Assembly (NCBI RefSeq): GCF_014836415.1
Contig: NZ_JACSQY010000005.1
Location: 124,001-188,000 of the forward strand
Direction of reading: 5' to 3'
DNA from: Sporosarcina gallistercoris
GTDB taxonomy: Bacteria > Bacillota > Bacilli > Bacillales_A > Planococcaceae
DNA: 64,000 nucleotides
Position numbers and translations under genes: made by a program. Positions 57,199-64,000 of this stretch are shown in pieces (position 1 is the first letter of the stretch; each line of letters starts with the position of its first letter). A model generated the notes under the pieces. The model made no database searches, was not told the origin of the DNA, and saw nothing but the letters and a program-made list of their open reading frames with translations.

Positions 57199-57978
57199 TT
57201 ATCGATTGATGAAATTCGCTGTTCTTTTTTCAAGGAATGCTAGCGTTCCTTCTTTTTTATCTTCTGTAGTAAATGCAACTGCTTGAGATAGTTTCTCAAT
57301 CCACATAGCGGTTCCAGCATCTACATCGAATCCTTTATGGACGGCCGCTTTCACAAGTTGTACAGCGACCGGACCTTTTTTCATGACATCAGAAGCAATT
57401 CGCTCAACCGTTTCAACAAGTTCTGTTTTATCCGTAAAATAAGTGACAAGTCCTATACGTTCTGCTTCTTCCCCATCAATTATTTTTCCAGTTAAGATCA
57501 TATCGAGTGCACGCCCTTTTCCAACGATCCTAGAAAGGCGCTGCGTTCCGCCTGCACCTGGAATAATCCCTAAGTTCAGTTCTGGTAAGCCGAATCTCGC
57601 TTGTTTCGTTCCAACACGAATATCGCAAGCGAGCGCCAATTCGCAGCCACCTCCCAAAGCGAACCCTGTGACGGCAGCGATTGTCACTTTCGAGCAGTTC
57701 TCAATTTTTGTATATAGCCCCTGCATGCCAGGAATCAGTGCTTCAAGAGCCTCTCGCTCATAAAGTTGTTGAATGTCCGCTCCAGATGCAAATGATTTTC
57801 CGCCTGCACCTTGAATGACAACGACACGGACTTCATTGTCCAGCTCAGCATCCGTGAAAGCTGAATCCATTTCCAATAACGTTTTAGCATCTAGCGCATT
57901 TCTTATTTCCGGACGATTCAGAGTGATCCACATGATGCCTGCTTCTTTTATCACAACAATATTAGTGAAACTAGCTAT
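57199..57978 (-). CDS. Enoyl-CoA hydratase/isomerase family, with likely AUA start
   Basis: This 259-residue crotonase has [27 protein letters not shown] (oxyanion hole), [16 protein letters not shown] and the Glu-containing [17 protein letters not shown]. The strong site AAGGAGG directly after the hbd stop is followed, 7 bases on, by ATA at 57978; translation there gives (M)[13 protein letters not shown], matching the usual N-terminus. The GTG at 58020 has no site and overlaps hbd. So the start may be AUA, or ATA may be an altered ATG. Confidence 0.85.
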   Translation of the reverse strand: MASFTNIVVIKEAGIMWITLNRPEIRNALDAKTLLEMDSAFTDAELDNEVRVVVIQGAGGKSFASGADIQQLYEREALEALIPGMQGLYTKIENCSKVTIAAVTGFALGGGCELALACDIRVGTKQARFGLPELNLGIIPGAGGTQRLSRIVGKGRALDMILTGKIIDGEEAERIGLVTYFTDKTELVETVERIASDVMKKGPVAVQLVKAAVHKGFDVDAGTAMWIEKLSQAVAFTTEDKKEGTLAFLEKRTANFINR

Positions 57979-57991
57979 ATCCGTTCCTCCT

Positions 57992-58837
57992 TCACGTATA
58001 ATCGTATAACCCTTTACCACTTTTTTTGCCGAGTCGCCCCGCTTTCACATAGTTGACAAGTAGTGGACAAGGTCGATATTTCTCACCTAACGTTGCGTAT
58101 AGATATTCCATATTTCGAAGTCTTGTATCTAAACCGACTAAATCAGCAAGTTCAAGCGGACCCATCGGATGATTCAACCCTAATTTCATAGCCTTGTCGA
58201 TATCTTTAGCGGATGCCACGCCTTCCATCAGCATGTTCATCGCCTCATTTCCGATCAAGCAGTTCATTCTCGATGTGACGAAACCAGGAAACTCGTTCAC
58301 TTCGACAGCTTCTTTTCTTAGTGACGCAGCAACCCCTTTCACAAACTCTACGGTTTCATCGGATGTTTCGAGGCCTCTGACCACTTCTATCAACTTCATC
58401 TTATGAACGGGATTGAAGAAATGCATGGCAACGACTTTGTCAGGACGAGATGTTTGGGCACCGATTTCTGTTGGGCTCATCGTGGAGGTGTTTGTAGCCA
58501 GAACCGTTTCTGGCTTACACATTCGATCCAGCTTTTGGAACACGTCAATTTTCAACTCGATCTTTTCAAGAACCGCCTCGATGACTAGATCAGCTTCTTT
58601 CGCCGCTACTTCGAGATTGGAGTCAACCAACAAATTCATTTTTGCGTTTTCGTAGTTCTCTTCTTTCAGAAAACCACCTCGAAAACTTGAATCCAGTAAC
58701 TCATCGATTTCTTTTTTTGCTTTTGCAAGTATGTCATCGTTCAAATCATTTAGCACCACTTTAAAACCCGACACTGCGCACGAATAAGCGATCCCTTTTC
58801 CCATTACACCGGATCCTACAACTGTAATTTGCTTCAA
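57992..58837 (-). CDS. hbd: 3-hydroxybutyryl-CoA dehydrogenase
   Basis: This 281-residue NAD enzyme has VVGSGVMGKGIAYSCAVSG (about 5), the catalytic His in AMHFFNPVHKMKLIEVV (about 138) and FVTSRMNCLIGNEAMNML. It oxidises (S)-3-hydroxybutyryl-CoA to acetoacetyl-CoA. TTG at 58837 follows AAGGAGG by 7 bases and gives MKQITVV. Its stop is immediately followed by the site of the enoyl-CoA hydratase gene. Confidence 0.93.
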   Translation of the reverse strand: MKQITVVGSGVMGKGIAYSCAVSGFKVVLNDLNDDILAKAKKEIDELLDSSFRGGFLKEENYENAKMNLLVDSNLEVAAKEADLVIEAVLEKIELKIDVFQKLDRMCKPETVLATNTSTMSPTEIGAQTSRPDKVVAMHFFNPVHKMKLIEVVRGLETSDETVEFVKGVAASLRKEAVEVNEFPGFVTSRMNCLIGNEAMNMLMEGVASAKDIDKAMKLGLNHPMGPLELADLVGLDTRLRNMEYLYATLGEKYRPCPLLVNYVKAGRLGKKSGKGLYDYT

Positions 58838-58939
58838 CACTTGGCCTCCTTATTCATGACTACTTTGGGTTAAAAGATTCTTAACTTCTATCTTTGGAGA
58901 ACGGTCTATCTCTCAGAAATATGCTTGTCTAATAAACCT

Positions 58940-59620
58940 TCAACCTTCTTCAGAGACACTATCATTCAATGATGAGTTCGATAGTACTGAATTGTATTCA
59001 AATTCAGCTCCTGTTATTGCCTTTAATTCTTCTATGCTGATATCAGACAGAATTTCAACAAGCTTCATTGTCCCTTCTTCAAACCTGAATACGGCATGCT
59101 CTGAAACCACTAGGTCTGCTTTGCGTATTCCACTAGAGGGATATGTCAATTCCTTCACTAGTTTAGGCTCCCCATTTTTGGAAGAGTGCAGGGTGGCTAT
59201 AATGATTTCGTTCGCTCCTGCAACTAGATCCATCGCTCCCCCGACTCCTAAAATTGTTTCCCCGGGCACTGCCCAATTGGCAATTTCCCCTGTCTGATCG
59301 ACTTGCAATACTCCTAGAACCGCTACATCTATATGGCCGCCCCTGATCATTGCAAACGAATTTGAACTATCAAATAGTGAAGCCCCGATTTCCATCGTAA
59401 TAGGAGCCTTACTAGCACTTATCAAGTCCATATTCACTTCATCGGCCGGAGGAGTAGGACCCATTCCAAGCAATCCGTTCTCCGACTGGAGTACAAGTTT
59501 CTTTTCTCCTAAATAATCCGGAATCAGCGTCGGGATGCCGACACCCAGGTTGACGACTTGGCCTTGTTTCAACTCTCGGACGATTCGTTTTGCGATCTTA
59601 ATGCGATCAGACGGATTCAA
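58940..59620 (-). CDS. 3-oxoacid CoA-transferase, subunit B
   Basis: This 226-residue protein has NLGVGIPTLIPDYL, the active-site glutamate in QSENGLLGMGP (about 50) and GGHIDVAVLGVLQVDQ, the beta-subunit signature (ScoB/AtoA/CtfB). It transfers CoA between acyl-CoA and a free acid. A TTG at 59620 fits AGGCAGGTG spacing better than the GTG at 59629. Overlaps subunit A by 14 bases. Confidence 0.92.
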   Translation of the reverse strand: MNPSDRIKIAKRIVRELKQGQVVNLGVGIPTLIPDYLGEKKLVLQSENGLLGMGPTPPADEVNMDLISASKAPITMEIGASLFDSSNSFAMIRGGHIDVAVLGVLQVDQTGEIANWAVPGETILGVGGAMDLVAGANEIIIATLHSSKNGEPKLVKELTYPSSGIRKADLVVSEHAVFRFEEGTMKLVEILSDISIEELKAITGAEFEYNSVLSNSSLNDSVSEEG

Positions 59621-60293
59621 CGAAAACACCTGCCTTTTTCACATAATTACTTAGGACAATGTAATCTACATAGACGTGTGGGGTTACGATTTCTGAAGGT
59701 AACAAATCGCCGTTTCCAACGATTTCATCCACTTCCGCTATGACGATTTTGCTGGCAGTCGCCATGACCGGATTGAAGTTCCTGCCTGTATGGTCATATA
59801 CTAGATTGCCTAATCGATCCGCTTTATGGGCTTTGATGAGTGAAACATCACCTTTAATCGCTTTTTCAAATAGGAAACGTTCCCCATCAATCACTTTTTC
59901 TTCTTTTCCTTCTGCTAGTTTTGTCCCAACCGCGGTTTTCGTATAGAAACCGCCGATCCCAGCACCTCCGCACCTCACCGCTTCCGCTAACGTGCCTTGT
60001 GGGATCAATTCAATCACCAATTCACCGTCAACCCACGCTTGGACGGCATCGCGATTCGTCGTAAAGTAGGAGCCAATTGCTTTGTTCAATTTTTTCTCCT
60101 TCAAAAGGATTCCTAACCCTTTACCTGGCTCACCTAAGTTATTACTGACAATTGTCAGGTTTTTTAACGTGGAGGCTGCTATGCCTTCTATTAGCGTCAA
60201 AGGAGTTCCTGACATCCCGAAACCACCGACAAGCAGTTTGTCCCCGTCCTTAATGAGTTTTACAAATTCATCTCTCTGCAACAATTTTCCCAA
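59607..60293 (-). CDS. 3-oxoacid CoA-transferase, subunit A
   Basis: This 228-residue alpha subunit has LLVGGFGMSGTPLTLIEGI (about 20), NLGEPGKGLGIL, and GTLAEAVRCGGAGIGGFYT (about 105). The TTG at 60293 follows GAAGGAG by 7-8 bases; the upstream TTG has no site. It works with subunit B. Together they activate a carboxylic acid for the beta-oxidation-like genes downstream. Confidence 0.92.
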   Translation of the reverse strand: MGKLLQRDEFVKLIKDGDKLLVGGFGMSGTPLTLIEGIAASTLKNLTIVSNNLGEPGKGLGILLKEKKLNKAIGSYFTTNRDAVQAWVDGELVIELIPQGTLAEAVRCGGAGIGGFYTKTAVGTKLAEGKEEKVIDGERFLFEKAIKGDVSLIKAHKADRLGNLVYDHTGRNFNPVMATASKIVIAEVDEIVGNGDLLPSEIVTPHVYVDYIVLSNYVKKAGVFVESV

Positions 60294-60439
60294 GTTCGGT
60301 CTCCTTCCCAAGTTGTTCTTACGGTTATCGCTTTATCTAAAACGAGTTTCAAATCCCGCTCATACCATGTATATTCCAAAGCCTTGCTTGTAATTCGTTC
60401 TGATTGAGATATCGCAAAGCGGAATTAAAAGATAGTAAC

Positions 60440-60474
60440 GAAGAAAAGACGCAAACCAAAAAGTCTGCGTCTTT
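60440..60474 (-). terminator. Terminator of the transporter/oxidoreductase unit
   Basis: 9-bp stem AAAGACGCA with TGCGTCTTT and a 12-base loop, followed by TTCTTCG on the minus strand. It lies 35 bases after the symporter stop and separates it from the CoA-transferase genes. Confidence 0.75.
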
Positions 60475-60508
60475 AATTAATCTGGAGAAAATCTTCTAGT
60501 TCCCTTTC

Positions 60509-61987
60509 TTAAACAGACGTAGATTCTGTTGTCTCTACAGAAGCTGGATCTTGCTCCTCTTCTTTTTTATCCGGGAACAGTAAGCTGAAGACGATACCGA
60601 ATGCCGCAGCGATGAAGAACGTTGTGAAGCGGGAGGTCGCAATCGCATCCAGTGGTGTGGAGATCCAAATGACTGTACTTACAAAGCCGGATATAATTGT
60701 CGCGATAACGCCGATGCCTGAATACCGTTTCCACAAGAACGTTAACATGACTGCGGGAGACAGCGTACATCCTACTCCAGCCCATGCCCAACTGACTACC
60801 AGAAAGACGAGGGACTTTGAGGTTAAGGCGATTACTAAGCCCACGATTCCTGCTCCAACAATCGTCAGGCGGGAAATAGCGACCAGTTTTTTTTCAGACA
60901 GCTTCAAATTCATAGCACGTTGTATGATGTCTTCACTCACAGAACTTGTAATGACCAGTAACTGTGAATCCGCTGTAGAAATGATAGCTGCAAGAATACC
61001 GGCGAGTAGAATGCCTGCAATCCATGGCGGCATGAGGTCTAAAATCATAAAGGGCAGAATCATTTCCACGTCTGCAAATACTTGACCTTGGTATAATGTG
61101 AGCGCCGTAATCCCAATCATGAATGCCCCACTGTAAGCTAAGATCGTCCAAGTAATTGCGACGAAACTCCCTTGTCTCGCTTCTTTCTCACTTCTAAGAG
61201 CCATGAATCGTGCACTCAATTGAGGCTGCCCACCAAGGAAACCGAAAAACCAGGCAAAGTTATTAAAGAGTAATAAGCCTAAAGAGAATCCAATTGCTCC
61301 CCCTGTCCACGAATCCATCGATGGGCCAGCAGCCACGAGAGCCTGACTGATCGACAAGTCGGCGGCTGAAATATGGAATAACGCTACAATCGGTAATACA
61401 ACCAACGTAATTAGCATCATGATCGATTGAATCATGTCTGTCCAAACGACTGTGACAAACCCTCCCACATAAGCAAGGATCACGACAACAATAATACTTA
61501 GAATGGCCCCGACTTTAGTAGGGATATTAAAGACGGCAAACAAGGTTTTCCCTGCTCCAGCAATTTGTGCGCCAAAGTAGAACATCATGAAACTGAAAAT
61601 AAGTATAGTAGAAAGCCAAAGGATAAGCTTACCTTGTTTGCCGAATCGTGCTGCTAGAAAACTGGGCAATGTCATCGTACCCGTCTTCTCCGCTTCTTTC
61701 ATGAAACGTTTCGCTAAGAACAGCCAGGAGAAGATGATACCTGAAGCGATGCCGACTGCTACCCAAACTCCTGATAGTCCTGTAGCAAAAACAAAACCGG
61801 TGTATCCGAGCAGGAGCCAAGCCGACTCCCCAGTAGCACGTTCTGAAAATGCTAATGCCCAACCTGGCAGCTGCTTTCCACCTAAAAGGAAATCTGCATG
61901 GCTTTTCGTACGACGACTTACGAGATATCCGACCACCAGCATGACCAAGAGGTACATGACGAATTCGACCATAATAACCGTATGCAT
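60509..61987 (-). CDS. Sodium/proline symporter-type transporter (SSS family)
   Basis: This 492-residue carrier has about 12-13 membrane helices. The motifs AFSERATGESAWLLLG, GGFVTVVWTD, FLGGQPQLSARFMALRS and AIISTADSQLLVITSSVSEDI are of the PutP branch of solute:sodium symporters. It probably takes up proline or a related amino or imino acid, but substrates of this family vary. ATG at 61987 follows AAGGAG by 9 bases. Downstream of the oxidoreductase genes, it suggests a catabolic role. Confidence 0.9.
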   Translation of the reverse strand: MHTVIMVEFVMYLLVMLVVGYLVSRRTKSHADFLLGGKQLPGWALAFSERATGESAWLLLGYTGFVFATGLSGVWVAVGIASGIIFSWLFLAKRFMKEAEKTGTMTLPSFLAARFGKQGKLILWLSTILIFSFMMFYFGAQIAGAGKTLFAVFNIPTKVGAILSIIVVVILAYVGGFVTVVWTDMIQSIMMLITLVVLPIVALFHISAADLSISQALVAAGPSMDSWTGGAIGFSLGLLLFNNFAWFFGFLGGQPQLSARFMALRSEKEARQGSFVAITWTILAYSGAFMIGITALTLYQGQVFADVEMILPFMILDLMPPWIAGILLAGILAAIISTADSQLLVITSSVSEDIIQRAMNLKLSEKKLVAISRLTIVGAGIVGLVIALTSKSLVFLVVSWAWAGVGCTLSPAVMLTFLWKRYSGIGVIATIISGFVSTVIWISTPLDAIATSRFTTFFIAAAFGIVFSLLFPDKKEEEQDPASVETTESTSV

Positions 61988-62034
61988 TTTACTCATCTCC
62001 TTTGGTTTTCTCAGTACAGTTCCTACATATGCAC

Positions 62035-63195
62035 TTACACAATCGCGTCTTCCAACACTAAGTCGTTCTCTGCGAAACGTTCGACTCTTAACGGTGTCAA
62101 ATCAAGTGTTTCATACTTCCCTTTGCAGATCAGCTCCGCCAAACCAAGACCGACACCAGGCGCTTGCTGCATGCCGTGTCCGCTGAATCCAAGCGCAACA
62201 TAATAGCCTTTCATCATCGGATGCTCTCCGATAATCGCATTTTGATCGACCGTATTATGGTCGTACATTCCAGCCCAACCAGATTCCAATTTAAGACTTT
62301 CAAAGTTAGGAATCCGGTGAGCTAAAATCGGCCACAAATGGTCGAATGAAGAGCGTTTCCATTTAAAATCGATCCCTGGTTTTACGTCATCCGAAAATCC
62401 TGCGACGATCCGATCCATCTCGTGCCTGAAATAGACACCAGTCGGATCAATTGTAAGCGGTAACATTTTCTCTAATTTCTTTACCGAGTCAAAGACATAC
62501 ATTTGTCGTTTCAACGGGACGACTGGTAATGGCAATCCCATCTGTTCACTTAAAGCAGCACCCCACGCACCTGCACAATTAATGACAATCGGTGCCAGGT
62601 AAATGGTTCCGTCCAGTAGTTGAACACCTTTCATTCGTCCGTTTTCTGTCAGTAAAGTAGAAACTTCTGCAGTCTTGTATTCCACACCTAAATATTGAGC
62701 ATTTTTCCGATACGCTTGCATGACAGAATACGGATCCAGATAGCCATCTTCTTTGCAGAATAAGCCTCCAGCTAAATCATTTGTTTCCAGTTCCGGAATG
62801 ATGTTCAGTAAATCGCTGGTTGAAAGGATTTCAGAAGGAACGCCCAGTGCATTTTGCAATTTGAGCTGCTTCTCATAAGCTGGCAGCATCCGTTCAGTAG
62901 CCAAAAACAAGTAACCGCGCTGCTTGAAATCTATTTCTGCTTTTTCTTCACCAATAGCCATGTCTTCTGCAAAATTTTTATAGACTTCCAAACTGAAGCG
63001 GCTCAATTGGATATTGATAGCCGTTGAATACAATTGACGGAATCCGCCTGCACTTCGTGATGTGGAGGAATACTCATACGTAGGATCTTTTTCAAAGACG
63101 AGGATATCGCCCTCGAAACCGCTCTTACGCAATGAATACGCTGTACTCGAACCCATAACTCCGCCACCTACGATGATGATATCCGCTTTTTTCAT
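62035..63195 (-). CDS. FAD-dependent oxidoreductase, DAO/sarcosine-oxidase-like
   Basis: This 386-residue protein has the FAD motif IIIVGGGVMGSSTAYSL (about 5), SRSAGGFRQLYSTAIN (about 46), a histidine pair GHGMQQAPGVGLGLAELI (about 350) typical of the DAO family. It would oxidise an amine or D-amino or imino acid to the oxo- or imino form. GGGGAG site before ATG. Lies between an OCD-like gene and a PutP-like gene. Confidence 0.9.
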   Translation of the reverse strand: MKKADIIIVGGGVMGSSTAYSLRKSGFEGDILVFEKDPTYEYSSTSRSAGGFRQLYSTAINIQLSRFSLEVYKNFAEDMAIGEEKAEIDFKQRGYLFLATERMLPAYEKQLKLQNALGVPSEILSTSDLLNIIPELETNDLAGGLFCKEDGYLDPYSVMQAYRKNAQYLGVEYKTAEVSTLLTENGRMKGVQLLDGTIYLAPIVINCAGAWGAALSEQMGLPLPVVPLKRQMYVFDSVKKLEKMLPLTIDPTGVYFRHEMDRIVAGFSDDVKPGIDFKWKRSSFDHLWPILAHRIPNFESLKLESGWAGMYDHNTVDQNAIIGEHPMMKGYYVALGFSGHGMQQAPGVGLGLAELICKGKYETLDLTPLRVERFAENDLVLEDAIV

Positions 63196-63236
63196 AGCCT
63201 GTACTCCCCCTAAAATTGTAGTTCGTCTTCGTTACT

Positions 63237-64000
63237 TCATGTAAGGTCAACAGTCACTCCAGCTTTGTTTTTGCAAGCTTTATCGTAAAAATATTTGGCA
63301 ATGACAATGTCAGCTATGGCCAGCCCAACCGATTTAAAGATCGTCACTTCCTGATCAGACTCTCGTCCAGCTAATTTCCCGCTTATAATTTGTCCAAGTT
63401 CGCCGTGCAGCATATCGCTGGAATACATTCCTGCTTGGATCGGTACAACTAAATCCCCCGCTTCTTCCAACGCCGAGTCTTTGGACTCCACCACTACTTT
63501 AACTGCCTTACAAATTGCCGATGTCGGTAACTCTTGCATAGTTGGCTTGAAAGAACCTACTCCATTGACGTGGACCCCAGGTTTTAAAGGTTCCGTAAAC
63601 ACGGGTTGCATAGAAGTTGTGGCGGTGACCAGAATATCTGACTTTCTCACCACCTCATTCGGATCTTTGCAAATGACAACATCCTTATTGAACCTACTCC
63701 ATACAAACTTTGAAAATGCGAGTGCCTTTTCTTCACTTCGATTGTGTATATAGAGGGTATTGATATTCCTCACAGCCAGAATCGCTTCACAAAGTCCCTT
63801 GGCTTGTTCCCCCGTACCAATAATCCCAAGTGTTTTTGAATTTTCCCGGGAAAGGTACTTTGTTGCAACTCCGGATAAGGCCCCTGTCCGTATTCGTGTT
63901 AAGTAAGAACCTTCCAATAAAGCAAGTGGTTCTCCTGTTGTTACATCTGAGAGCAAAACGACACCGTTTATGACCTTTTTTCCGATTTCCAAATTAGAAG
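63237..64000 (-). CDS. Ornithine cyclodeaminase/mu-crystallin family protein (5' truncated at the window edge)
   Basis: The visible part is about 254 residues. It contains LLSDVTTGEPLALLEGSYLTRIRTGA, the NAD loop GIIGTGEQAKGLC and the segment VNGVGSFKPTMQELPT. These fit the OCD/mu-crystallin family, which includes ornithine cyclodeaminase, alanine dehydrogenase and ketimine reductases. The frame remains open past 63992 (S-N-L reads on to the window end), so the N-terminal about 70 residues lie outside. Substrate unknown; family members usually reduce imines or deaminate amino acids. Confidence 0.9.
   Translation of the reverse strand, partial: SNLEIGKKVINGVVLLSDVTTGEPLALLEGSYLTRIRTGALSGVATKYLSRENSKTLGIIGTGEQAKGLCEAILAVRNINTLYIHNRSEEKALAFSKFVWSRFNKDVVICKDPNEVVRKSDILVTATTSMQPVFTEPLKPGVHVNGVGSFKPTMQELPTSAICKAVKVVVESKDSALEEAGDLVVPIQAGMYSSDMLHGELGQIISGKLAGRESDQEVTIFKSVGLAIADIVIAKYFYDKACKNKAGVTVDLT

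Noticed and set aside
60612-61085. Open frame of 157 codons on the plus strand
   Set aside because: It is antisense to the symporter gene, has no ribosome binding site and a residue pattern typical of reverse-frame shadows.
61587-62186. Open frame of 199 codons on the plus strand
   Set aside because: Lies over the start of the symporter and the end of the DAO gene on the opposite strand; no start signal and no protein-like features.
52607-64000. Lysine degradation via glutaryl-CoA as the firm pathway call
   Set aside because: The acyl-CoA dehydrogenase has the short-chain YEGTSEIQR motif and no glutaryl-CoA decarboxylation signature; the front-end substrate cannot be shown.

Overview
The window looks like a low-to-mid GC Gram-positive chromosome of the Bacillales, most likely Planococcaceae (Sporosarcina-like). 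This is inferred from gene order and protein style; no database search was run. Shine-Dalgarno sites are strong (GGAGG-type) and TTG/GTG starts are frequent. The order tig-clpX-lon-ysxC-hemAXCDBL-(spoVID position)-valS-folC matches the conserved Bacillus subtilis block, except that lonB and ysxE are missing. No rRNA, tRNA, CRISPR array, prophage or insertion sequence was seen.

Layout. 1-3969 (minus): end of a type IV pilus operon with three minor-pilin-like proteins, a small membrane protein, a G5-like anchored protein and the first 12 codons of a PilB/GspE-type ATPase. 4107-7560: two tandem membrane GAF-GGDEF diguanylate cyclases. 7616-8839: folC. 8928-10591 (plus): two coupled RimK-like ATP-grasp ligases, then a 20-bp tandem repeat array. 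11004-14170: valS with a valine T-box leader that carries an interspersed repeat. 14192-21376: a small conserved-looking protein, a SpoVID-like protein and the haem operon hemAXCDBL. 21616-27559: ysxC, lon, clpX and tig. 27663-30822: a YsoA-like TPR protein, a membrane protein, a GNAT enzyme and a DUF421 protein. 30887-33393: a YesM/YesN-type two-component system. 33473-35853: an extracytoplasmic methionine sulfoxide repair set (MsrAB lipoprotein, thioredoxin-like lipoprotein, CcdA). 36042-40806: cutC, small membrane proteins, GNAT and PatB. 41021-47124: a MecA/PBP3-type penicillin-binding protein, a PspC-like protein, an iron alcohol dehydrogenase, a second MsrA and oligoendopeptidase F. 47377-50851: a broken small gene with its coupled partner, a DnaB/DnaD-like protein, a luciferase-like monooxygenase and an Xre regulator pair. 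51267-52446: lysine riboswitch and dapA. 52607-64000 (minus): a catabolic block with a transporter, amino-acid-type oxidoreductases, a CoA-transferase, full beta-oxidation chemistry and two 2-hydroxyacid/malate-type dehydrogenases.

How it fits together. Housekeeping genes (haem, proteostasis, valS, folC, dapA) are interleaved with accessory modules. The most coherent accessory modules are the pilus operon beside two cyclases, the MsrAB-thioredoxin-CcdA set next to a two-component system, the paired ATP-grasp enzymes of unknown product, and the CoA-linked catabolic block. The best candidates for undescribed biology are the ATP-grasp pair, the c-di-GMP/pilus neighbourhood, the repeat elements and the AUA-start enoyl-CoA hydratase. 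These are inferences from sequence, and each is marked as such.
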